47,973 nucleotides of DNA from contig NZ_NMQT01000161.1 in the NCBI RefSeq assembly GCF_002234405.1, positions 1 through 47,973 on the forward strand, read 5' to 3'. Source of the stretch: Amycolatopsis thailandensis (lineage in GTDB: Bacteria > Actinomycetota > Actinomycetes > Mycobacteriales > Pseudonocardiaceae). Shown piece after piece: positions 42,182-47,973 of the stretch. The translations under genes and the position numbers were made by a program. Below the pieces are notes generated by a model. The model made no database searches and was not told where the DNA came from. It saw only the letters and a list, made by a program, of their open reading frames with translations. Position 1 is the stretch's first letter; each line of letters starts with the position of its first letter.

Positions 42182-42280
42182 TCGACCACACCACCATCCA
42201 GCACCACGACGAAACAAGGCCCCACCGACGACGGATCCGGACGTTCACAGTCCCGGTCTCCCTCACCAACGAGACCGAGC

Positions 42281-42319
42281 GTGGAGGATTTGGGACGTTG
42301 AACGTCCCAAATCCTCCAC
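42281..42319. repeat. Palindrome, GGGACGTTGAACGTCCC family, copy 4
   Basis: Perfect 19-base arms GTGGAGGATTTGGGACGTT (42281-42299) and complement (42301-42319) with one central base. Confidence 0.9.
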
Positions 42320-42364
42320 ACTCGACCGGTCACACCAGTGGGCAGGCAAAAACGAGTTCGCCAG

Positions 42365-42387
42365 AACCCGAATCGCCACTCACGACC
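42365..42387 (-). repeat. Dispersed 23-base element, right boundary copy
   Basis: Perfect reverse complement of 41890-41912. The two copies enclose the four palindromes. Confidence 0.85.
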
Positions 42388-42421
42388 AGCCCGACCCACG
42401 CGGTACCGGCTCCGGATACGA

Positions 42422-42461
42422 CAAGGCCCCACCGCCGGGGGAACAGCGCGGTGGGGCCTTG
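42422..42461 (-). terminator. Terminator of rpf
   Basis: Perfect 14-base arms CAAGGCCCCACCGC (42422-42435) and complement (42448-42461) enclose a 12-base loop, 65 bases past the rpf stop. Confidence 0.8.
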
Positions 42462-42525
42462 ACAGCCGTGACGTGGCCACGCGGGGGATCCCCGCGGGCA
42501 TCACGACCTACTGGTGCTCAAGAGC

Positions 42526-43164
42526 TCACTTGGTGGCGAGCTTCTGACCGACGACGATGAAGTCGGCGTTCGACACGTAGTCCTTGTTCAGGTCCTGGAG
42601 CTTCTGGAAGCCGCCCTGGACGTTGAACTTGGACGCGATCTTCGACAGCGTGTCGCCCGCCACGACGGTGTAGTCACCGGCCGGGTTGGAGTTGGCGACC
42701 TTGGCGGCCGGCGCCTGGACCGGAGCCTGCTGCTTCTGGACCGGGGCGGTCGACTTCTTCGGGGTCACCTTCTTGGTGGCCTTCGGGGCGCTCGACTTGG
42801 CCTTGGCGGGGCTGGCGGAGCCGCCCTTCTTGCCACAGACCGGCCACGCGCCGATGCCCTGGCCCTGGAGGACCCGCTCGGCGACGGCGATCTGCTGCTC
42901 GCGCGAAGCGTTGTGCGCGCTGCCGGTGCCGCCGTAGGCGCGCCAGGTGCTCTGCGAGAACTGGAGACCACCGTAGTAGCTGTTACCGGTGTTGGTGCTC
43001 CAGTTGCCGCCGCTCTCGCACTGCGCGATGGCGTCCCAGTTGGTCGCCGACGCGGGGGTCGCGGCGATTGCGAGGGGAGCGCCGACCGCGACGCCCGCAA
43101 TGGCAACGCGAGCGATGTGGCGGGTGGCGGCGGACATCTTGCGGTGCTTGCCTCGGTAAGACAT
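42526..43164 (-). CDS. Resuscitation-promoting factor with LysM domain
   Basis: A 212-residue secreted Rpf. The signal peptide ends near ATPASA (35-40). The Rpf catalytic domain covers about 41-112, with the lysozyme-like catalytic Glu50 in CESGGNW and Cys49-Cys110 forming the expected disulphide. A Lys/Ala/Pro/Gln linker follows, then a C-terminal LysM domain (about 163-210) that binds peptidoglycan. Rpf proteins cleave wall glycan strands during regrowth from dormancy. Its position between moaE and moaD matches M. tuberculosis rpfA, though rpfA itself has a different C-terminus. The leader holds a probable ydaO riboswitch and a Crp-type site. Confidence 0.93.
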   Translation of the reverse strand: MSYRGKHRKMSAATRHIARVAIAGVAVGAPLAIAATPASATNWDAIAQCESGGNWSTNTGNSYYGGLQFSQSTWRAYGGTGSAHNASREQQIAVAERVLQGQGIGAWPVCGKKGGSASPAKAKSSAPKATKKVTPKKSTAPVQKQQAPVQAPAAKVANSNPAGDYTVVAGDTLSKIASKFNVQGGFQKLQDLNKDYVSNADFIVVGQKLATK

Positions 43165-43184
43165 GTGAGTAAATCTCGCTCCCT

Positions 43185-43349
43185 GCGCCTACGAGCCGGT
43201 GCTGAGGGAAGACCCAGGGGTCTGGCCGGCCGTCTCAGGCCAGCTGACTTCGCCTGACGCACGCCGCGTCGGCTCGGTCCCCTCGTCCCTGTCCGGAAAT
43301 GCTTTCGCTCGGGGTTGGGTCCGGGAATCCGTTGGACAGGGCTAGGCGC
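43185..43349 (-). ncRNA. Probable ydaO (cyclic di-AMP) riboswitch in rpf leader
   Basis: On the reverse strand, GCGCCTA (43349-43343) pairs with TAGGCGC (43191-43185) to close a 165-base fold. An internal stem pairs CCTGTCC with GGACAGG, and CGAGCC pairs with GGCTCG near the 3' end. The 3' part CTCAGCACCGGCTCGTAGGCG resembles the ydaO CAGC-AACC-GGTAGGC segment. The closing stem ends about 20 bases before the rpf ATG, next to its ribosome binding site. Such riboswitches precede rpf genes in Streptomyces and relatives. The assignment was made by eye and not by covariance. Confidence 0.65.
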
Positions 43350-43436
43350 TACGGGTTCCCGGTGTTGCGTGGTCGGTCGGGGCCAACCGAAAAGCGACGG
43401 TACGTAACGAACGAGCCCAACGGAAATTATTCGAGC

Positions 43437-43452
43437 CGTGACCTACGTCACA
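43437..43452 (-). promoter_or_regulatory. Crp-type site upstream of rpf
   Basis: CGTGACCTACGTCACA is a perfect GTGA-N6-TCAC palindrome. It lies 88 bases upstream of the riboswitch and about 270 upstream of the rpf start. M. tuberculosis rpfA is a known Crp (Rv3676) target. Confidence 0.65.
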
Positions 43453-43577
43453 GTAACGGCGCGCAACCTCCGGCGATTCGACTGTTTTCCCTGGTCAGTG
43501 GGCCGTTACCGGACCGTTTCCTGGCCGAGATAATTCACGGATCGTGAGGCTTGCATCACGTGGATTAAGGGATGACT

Positions 43578-43611
43578 GGCCCATTCGTGCGCCTTCGCGC
43601 GCGAATGGGCC
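43578..43611 (-). terminator. Terminator of GDPD-like gene
   Basis: GGCCCATTCGTGCGC (43578-43592) pairs with its complement (43597-43611) with one wobble and a CTTC loop, 8 bases past the stop at 43619. Confidence 0.8.
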
Positions 43612-43618
43612 GCGCACT

Positions 43619-44467
43619 TTAGCGAGCCCTCAAGAAGTTCGCCAGCCCTGGCAGGTCATCCGTATTCAGGTGGTCGACCCCGGCGGCGACCAGCTCTTTC
43701 CATAACGCTTCACGTGCTGGTCCAGCGGTATCCGGCGTGGCCCAGAAACGCACGCGCTGACCCGCCGCGTGGGCGTCTTTGACCAGTTTGTGTAGTTTCG
43801 CCCGCTCTTCGGCGGGGAAGGGGCCCGCGCCGGTCCAGGTGAACAGTCCGGTCCAGGAGTCGGAGACCAACGGGGTCACCCGGGGGTCGGAACCGATCCC
43901 GAGGTCGTTCTCGTCCTTGATGCGGCCGTCGTAGAAGGCGAGCCGGAACCGCTGTCCGAGCATCACGTCCTTGGGCCGCCCGCCGGACAGCACCGCGGTG
44001 ACGGCCCGCTTCTGGACGTGCCCGAACGCGTACAGAGAGAAGAGGAAGGAATAGCGCGGGTCGTACAGCCGCTTCTCCAGGGCCGCGTAGGTGCTGTTCG
44101 CGTCGCCCTTGACGTCGATCAGCAGCTGGAACTCCTGCCGCTGCCGGTAGACGCCGCCGTGGTTGGCCAGGACGCGCTTGCGCAGCGGCTCCAGGTAGAG
44201 CGACTCCAGGGTGCGGTCCGGGCGGGTGTCCGCGAGGTCGTGCGCGACCAGCAGTTGCCCGTCCACGAGATAGATGTCGGCCTCGACGCTGGTGAAGCCC
44301 TGATCGAGCGCTTCCTGAAGCGGGCGTGTGTGCTCGTAGTCGTTGTGGCTGTGCGCCTGCGGCAGCGGCCGGACGCCGCGTTCGTGGGCGGAGACCGGCG
44401 CTGTCGCCAGACTCGTGGCGGCGACCGCGGCGAGCAGCGCGGCGAGGATACGGCGGGGAGTGATCAC
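43619..44467 (-). CDS. Secreted GDPD/PI-PLC-like phosphodiesterase
   Basis: A 282-residue exported protein of the PLC-like TIM-barrel phosphodiesterase superfamily. The signal peptide covers about 1-27. AHSHNDYEHTRP (38-49) supplies the first His pair, VEADIY (61-66) the acidic metal ligands, and VAHD (75-78) the second His. These are the catalytic positions of GDPD and related enzymes. The likely substrates are glycerophosphodiesters or phosphoinositides. GTG 44467, after GAGGAT, removes a non-signal extension that begins at 44527. It is an extra gene between rpf and moaD relative to mycobacteria. Confidence 0.85.
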   Translation of the reverse strand: MITPRRILAALLAAVAATSLATAPVSAHERGVRPLPQAHSHNDYEHTRPLQEALDQGFTSVEADIYLVDGQLLVAHDLADTRPDRTLESLYLEPLRKRVLANHGGVYRQRQEFQLLIDVKGDANSTYAALEKRLYDPRYSFLFSLYAFGHVQKRAVTAVLSGGRPKDVMLGQRFRLAFYDGRIKDENDLGIGSDPRVTPLVSDSWTGLFTWTGAGPFPAEERAKLHKLVKDAHAAGQRVRFWATPDTAGPAREALWKELVAAGVDHLNTDDLPGLANFLRAR

Positions 44468-44550
44468 TGGCGCATCCTCGGCGGCTTCGGCGTCCGGGTG
44501 GTGAATTCCGGGCGGACGGCGGGTCAAAGGCCCCGGAACGCCTCACCGGG

Positions 44551-44566
44551 GGAGCAAGGGACCTTT
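44551..44566 (+). repeat. Short dispersed repeat GGAGCAAGGGACCTTT, copy 2
   Basis: Exact reverse complement of 38791-38806, just downstream of moaD on its reverse-strand transcript. Confidence 0.5.
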
Positions 44567-44604
44567 GCTATCACTTTTCGCCGTTCGCGCAGGTCAGAGC
44601 CGGG

Positions 44605-44859
44605 TCAGCCGCCGGCGAACGGGGGCAGGACGTCCAGTTCCGACGCGTCGGACAGCGGCCGCGTGAGATCCCGCACCGCGACGCCGTCCAAGAGATAGGA
44701 GACCGCGTCGAGCAGCTTCGCCAGCTTCTCCGGGTGGAGTTCGCGCAGGTGGGCGACGACATCGGCGACGCGGGCGCCGTCCGGCAGTGACACCTTCTCC
44801 TCGTCGAGGCCCACGGCCGCGCGGGCCGACGCGAAGTACCGCACCACGATGGTCACCAT
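44605..44859 (-). CDS. moaD: Molybdopterin synthase sulfur carrier subunit
   Basis: An 84-residue ubiquitin-fold MoaD that ends in PPFAGG, the Gly-Gly tail that is adenylylated and thiocarboxylated. It starts 1 base after the stop of moaA (TGA at 44861-44863), so it is translated from the same message. It pairs with MoaE (41440). Confidence 0.94.
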   Translation of the reverse strand: MVTIVVRYFASARAAVGLDEEKVSLPDGARVADVVAHLRELHPEKLAKLLDAVSYLLDGVAVRDLTRPLSDASELDVLPPFAGG

Positions 44860-44860
44860 G

Positions 44861-45925
44861 TCAGCCGCCGATCGCGCTCATGGGCCGGATCGGCTGCGCG
44901 AAGCCGGCCTCGTTGATCTCGTGCCCGGCGAGCTTGCCCCACATGGTCGCCCGCCACGCGTCCGCCACCTCTTCTTCGCGCGCGCCCGCGCGCACGAGGG
45001 CACGGAGGTCGGTCTCGTCGTTGCTGAACAGGCACGAGCGCACCGCGCCGTCCGCCGTCAGCCTCGTCCGCTCGCAGGCGCCGCAGAACGGCCGCGTCAC
45101 CGACGCGATCACGCCGACGTCGCCGGGGCCGCCGTCGACCAGCCATCGTTCGGCGGGCGCGCCGCCCCGCGCGGCAGGGAACGGCGAGAGCGAGAACTCC
45201 TCGCCGAGCATGCCGAGGATCTCCTCGGCGGTGATCATGTCGCGCCGGTTCCACCCGTGCTGCGCGTCCAGCGGCATCTGTTCGATGAACCGCAGGTGGT
45301 AGCCCTCGGCGAGGCAGAACTTCAGCAGCGGCACGGCCTGGTGCTCGTTCAGCCCGCGCATCAGCACCGCGTTCACCTTCACCGGGTCCAGGCCCGCCTC
45401 ACGCGCGGCGGCCATGCCGGCCAGCACGTGCGACAGCCTGTCGCGGCGCGTGATCGTCTCGAACAGCGCGCGGTCGACGGTGTCCAGCGAGACGTTGATC
45501 CGGTCCAGGCCCGCGTCGGCGAGCGATTTCGCGCGCTTCGCGAGCCCGATCCCGTTGGTGGTCATGGAAAGCCGCGGTCGCGGTTCGAGCGCCGCGACCC
45601 GTTCGACGATCTTCTCCAGCCCTTGGCGCAGCAGCGGTTCGCCGCCGGTGAGCCGGATGTCGGTGATGCCGAGCCGTTCGACGGCGATCCGCAGCAGGAG
45701 CACGAGTTCGTCGTCGGTCAGCACGTCCGCGCTCGGCATCCACTCCAGCCCTTCGGCGGGCATGCAGTAGGTGCAGCGCAGATTGCACTTGTCGGTGAGC
45801 GACACCCGGAGGTCGGTCGCCACGCGGCCGAAGGTGTCGATCAGAGCGGGATTGTCCGGCCTGGGCACGCTGGGGCGGCCTCGTGTACCGGGGACACGGG
45901 GAAACCCGAGATCGACTGCTGTCAT
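44861..45925 (-). CDS. moaA: GTP 3',8-cyclase
   Basis: A 354-residue radical SAM enzyme that rearranges GTP to cyclic dehydro-GTP in the first step of molybdenum cofactor synthesis. The radical SAM cluster is C47-x3-C51-x2-C54 in KCNLRCTYC, followed by the GGEPLLR glycine-rich motif. The second 4Fe-4S cluster has CGAC and the third Cys in RSCLF near the C-terminus, and the protein ends SAIGG, the GG tail needed by MoaA. ATG 45925 is used; GTG 45931 two codons upstream is possible. It diverges from the MarR-type gene at 46015. Confidence 0.95.
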   Translation of the reverse strand: MTAVDLGFPRVPGTRGRPSVPRPDNPALIDTFGRVATDLRVSLTDKCNLRCTYCMPAEGLEWMPSADVLTDDELVLLLRIAVERLGITDIRLTGGEPLLRQGLEKIVERVAALEPRPRLSMTTNGIGLAKRAKSLADAGLDRINVSLDTVDRALFETITRRDRLSHVLAGMAAAREAGLDPVKVNAVLMRGLNEHQAVPLLKFCLAEGYHLRFIEQMPLDAQHGWNRRDMITAEEILGMLGEEFSLSPFPAARGGAPAERWLVDGGPGDVGVIASVTRPFCGACERTRLTADGAVRSCLFSNDETDLRALVRAGAREEEVADAWRATMWGKLAGHEINEAGFAQPIRPMSAIGG

Positions 45926-46014
45926 TGACACCAGACTAACCCCGAAGCGGGCGAAAGCCGACTGTCTAGAATCTCCATTCCCAGTGAATCGGTTTCTTCC
46001 CGAAGGGTTTCCGG

Positions 46015-46488
46015 ATGGCGAAATATCCGCTTTCGGCGGAGGAATTGGCCCGGTTCGCCCATCTCGGCAGGGAAAGCAGCACGCTGACCGTCCTCCGGCA
46101 CGCCAGGATCGCGGAGCTGATGGGCCTGTCGGCCACCGATCACAAGGTGCTCGAACTCGCCGGTCAGGCGCCGGGACCGTTGACAGCGGGCAGGATCGCC
46201 GAACTGACCGGGTTGTCGACGGGGGCTGTGACCGGCGTCATGGACAGACTCGAGAAAGCGGGTCTCGCCCGCCGTGTCCGCGACACCGTCGATCGCCGGA
46301 AGGTCCTGATAGAGGTCGTTCCCGGTGCCATGGAGCGCCACGCGCCGCTCTTCGAATCCGCGTACACGAACATGAAGACGGTCCTTGAGGAGTTCTCTCC
46401 GGAGGAACGGAAAGTGCTCGAACGTTTCCAGAGCGCGGTGCTCGATGGCCTCCGCGACGAACTGCCCGGCAATTCTTCACGTCCATAG
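46015..46488 (+). CDS. MarR-family transcriptional regulator
   Basis: A 157-residue winged-helix regulator. The helix-turn-helix is about LTAGRIAELTGLSTGAVTGVMDRLEKAGLARR (56-87), followed by the wing DRRKVLIEV. GAAGGG precedes ATG 46015. It diverges from moaA, so it may control moaA and/or the downstream TOBE-modAB genes, but its ligand is unknown. Confidence 0.9.
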   Translation: MAKYPLSAEELARFAHLGRESSTLTVLRHARIAELMGLSATDHKVLELAGQAPGPLTAGRIAELTGLSTGAVTGVMDRLEKAGLARRVRDTVDRRKVLIEVVPGAMERHAPLFESAYTNMKTVLEEFSPEERKVLERFQSAVLDGLRDELPGNSSRP

Positions 46489-46521
46489 CTTTTCCGCATC
46501 TGCGGCAAGTACTCTCCAGAC

Positions 46522-46926
46522 ATGCCGCAATTTCGGTTGTCTGAAGCCGCTCGTCTGCTCGGCGTCAGCGACGACACCGTCCGCCGCTGGGTGCGCGCGG
46601 GCCAGTTGACCGCGTTCGACGACTCGGCGGGCCGCAAGGTCGTCGACGGAGCCGAGCTCGCCGCGTTCGCCAAGGCGCAGGCCGAACAGCCCGAAGATCC
46701 GTCGAACGTCGGCCGCTCCGCGCGCAACCGGTTCGTCGGCCTCGTCACCGAAGTCATCACGGACAAGGTGATGGCGCAGGTCGAGCTGCAGTGCGGCCCG
46801 CATCGCGTGGTCTCCCTGATGAGCGCCGAAGCCGTCCGCGAACTCGGGCTGCGGCCCGGGGTGCTCGCGGTCGCCGTCGTCAAGGCGACCACCGTCGTGA
46901 TCGAAACCCCGGAAGGAAGCCGATGA
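46522..46926 (+). CDS. HTH-TOBE molybdate-binding protein
   Basis: A 134-residue protein. An excisionase/MerR-like helix-turn-helix covers about 4-28 (FRLSEAARLLGVSDDTVRRWVRAG), and a single TOBE/Mop-like domain covers about 66-130 (SARNRFVGLVTEVITDKVMAQVEL). TOBE domains bind molybdate or tungstate, so this could be a small molybdate-responsive regulator, functionally like ModE but built differently. Its stop overlaps the modA start (ATGA at 46923-46926), linking its expression to uptake. Confidence 0.88.
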   Translation: MPQFRLSEAARLLGVSDDTVRRWVRAGQLTAFDDSAGRKVVDGAELAAFAKAQAEQPEDPSNVGRSARNRFVGLVTEVITDKVMAQVELQCGPHRVVSLMSAEAVRELGLRPGVLAVAVVKATTVVIETPEGSR

Positions 46927-47684
46927 GGAGACTCGTTCCAGCCCTGCTCGCGCTGGCACTGGCCGCGACGGCCTGCGGCTCCGAGGAGCCCTCGGCCCAG
47001 CAGGCGGAGGCCAAGACGCTGACCGTGTTCGCGGCCGCGTCGCTGACCGAGTCCTTCGGGGCGCTCGGCAAGCAGTTCGAGGCGCAGCACGCCGGGGTGA
47101 CGGTGAAGTTCAGCTTCGAGGGCTCCTCGGCTCTGGTCCAGAAGCTGACCCAGGGCGCGAAAGCGGACGTCTTCGCCTCCGCCGATCAGGCCAATATGGA
47201 CAAAGCCACAAAGGGTGAGGTGATCGATGGGCAGCCGTCGGTGTTCGCCACCAACCAGCTCGCCATCGCCGTCGGCAAGGGCAACCCCAAGGGCGTCAAG
47301 GGGCTGGCGGATCTCGCGAAGGACGGGCTGACCGTGGTCGTCTGCGCGCCGCAGGTGCCGTGCGGGTCGGCGACGAAGAAGGTCCAGCAGTCGTCCGGGG
47401 TCACGCTCAAGCCCGCGAGTGAGGAGCAGGACGTCAAGTCCGTGCTCGCGAAAGTCCAGTCGGGCGACGCCGACGCGGGGCTGGTCTACGTCACCGACGC
47501 GACGTCCGCGGCCGCGAAGGTGGACAAAGTGGACTTCCCCGAGGCCGCGGGCGCGATCAACAACTACCCGATCGCGGTGGTGAAAGACGCTCCGCAGGCG
47601 GCTCTCGCGAAGCAGTTCACCGACGTCGTCCTGAGCGCCGAAGGCAAGAAGGAACTGGCGAAGGTCGGTTTTGGCGCGCCCTGA
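46923..47684 (+). CDS. modA: Molybdate ABC transporter substrate-binding lipoprotein
   Basis: A 253-residue lipoprotein with lipobox LAATAC (Cys18). The mature part has the ModA fold: LTVFAAASLTESF (about 32-44), GSSALVQKLTQGAKADVFASAD (about 69-90) and the C-terminal AINNYPIAVVKDA region. It binds molybdate or tungstate outside the cell. ATG 46923 overlaps the TOBE gene's stop. Confidence 0.93.
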   Translation: MRRLVPALLALALAATACGSEEPSAQQAEAKTLTVFAAASLTESFGALGKQFEAQHAGVTVKFSFEGSSALVQKLTQGAKADVFASADQANMDKATKGEVIDGQPSVFATNQLAIAVGKGNPKGVKGLADLAKDGLTVVVCAPQVPCGSATKKVQQSSGVTLKPASEEQDVKSVLAKVQSGDADAGLVYVTDATSAAAKVDKVDFPEAAGAINNYPIAVVKDAPQAALAKQFTDVVLSAEGKKELAKVGFGAP

Positions 47685-47973
47685 TCACGCGTTTCGTCCT
47701 CTGGACGCGGTAGATGCACGCGCAAGTACCGCATTCAGAGGACGAAACGCGGGGGGCGGGGTCCCCTGGGTGCTCTGGCCGCCGGCGATCTGCGCACTGG
47801 CCCTGGTGGTGCTGCCGGTCGTCGGCCTGCTGGTGCGCTCGGATCTGACTCGCTTCCCCGACCTCATCACCTCGACGTCGTCGCTGAACGCGCTCAAGCT
47901 CTCCTTGATCACCGCCGGACTGTCCACTGTGGCCTGCGTGCTGCTGGGCGTCCCGCTCGCCGTGGTGCTCGCG
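47671..47973 (+). CDS. modB: Molybdate ABC transporter permease, 5' part (cut by window end)
   Basis: The first 101 codons, open to the window end. Membrane segments begin at VPWVLWPPAICALALVVLPVVG (about residues 31-52) and LITAGLSTVACVLLGVPLAVVLA at the end, as in ModB. The only in-frame starts are TTG 47671, which overlaps modA by 14 bases, and GTG 47770. If TTG is used, residues 7-27 are encoded by the palindrome at 47689-47750, which looks inserted in the N-terminal coding region without breaking the frame. The real start needs proof. Confidence 0.75.
   Translation, partial: MARPDHAFRPLDAVDARASTAFRGRNAGGGVPWVLWPPAICALALVVLPVVGLLVRSDLTRFPDLITSTSSLNALKLSLITAGLSTVACVLLGVPLAVVLA
47689..47750. 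repeat. Palindrome at the modA-modB junction
   Basis: The 24-base arms (47689-47712 and 47727-47750) have two mismatches and enclose 14 bases. The arm begins GCGTTTCGTCCTCTG. It lies 4 bases past the modA stop, in the probable modB N-terminal reading frame. Confidence 0.8.

Larger units (their letters stand above)
41869..42525. other. Intergenic repeat array of 657 bases between convergent genes
   Basis: No gene is supported between moaE and rpf. Four GGGACGTTGAACGTCCC-type palindromes lie in a row, bounded on both sides by identical, oppositely oriented copies of the dispersed 23-base element (41890-41912 and 42365-42387). The rpf terminator follows at 42422-42461. Confidence 0.85.

Overview
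The window is high-GC actinobacterial chromosome and looks like a member of the Pseudonocardiales, most likely Amycolatopsis or a close relative. This is inferred from codon use, the many GTG/TTG starts, an AfsR/SARP-type regulator, a conservon (cvnABCD), an Rpf-LysM protein, and intergenic spaces filled with long modular palindromes. No rRNA, tRNA or CRISPR array was seen, and there is no transposase or phage gene.

Left part (1-13.8 kb): an unknown helical protein with a WXG-like segment; a PspC-type membrane protein; a nucleotidyltransferase overlapping a PheC-like periplasmic-binding-fold enzyme; two secreted proteins (RlpA-like and M23 peptidase); menC; a large AfsR-type regulator; a DUF72-DUF4253 pair preceded by two perfect CGAAC-N4-GTTCG SOS boxes; and the XPB helicase.

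Middle part (13.8-33.5 kb): two related signalling loci. In the first, a NitT/TauT-type substrate-binding lipoprotein gene diverges from an orphan CvnA-like sensor kinase (14.4-18.3 kb). In the second, a NitT/TauT ABC transporter with two permeases, an ATPase and two paralogous binding lipoproteins diverges from a complete conservon cvnA-cvnB-cvnC-cvnD, followed by an extra cvnB-cvnC pair (21.5-33.5 kb). cutC and a benzoylformate-decarboxylase-like gene lie between the two loci. The repeated pairing of this binding-protein family with a CvnA-like kinase suggests that a transporter binding protein and a conservon sense the same ligand. The two kinase tails also share two short motifs.

Right part (33.9-48 kb): a DUF3800-like protein, an XPB/Ssl2-like helicase-associated protein, a small conserved protein, malic enzyme, a secreted tripeptidyl-aminopeptidase-like hydrolase, moaC-mog-moaE, rpf, a GDPD-like phosphodiesterase, moaD-moaA, MarR, an HTH-TOBE protein, modA and the start of modB. 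Gene order and strand match the Mycobacterium tuberculosis ercc3-Rv0862c-Rv0863-moaC2-mog-moaE2-rpfA-moaD2-moaA2 block as I remember it, except that XPB lies about 21 kb away and a few genes are interspersed. The rpf leader carries a probable ydaO (cyclic di-AMP) riboswitch and a perfect GTGA-N6-TCAC Crp-type site.

About 18 long inverted repeats from several word families occupy intergenic spaces, mostly between convergent genes. One overlaps the menC stop codon and one lies in the modA-modB junction.
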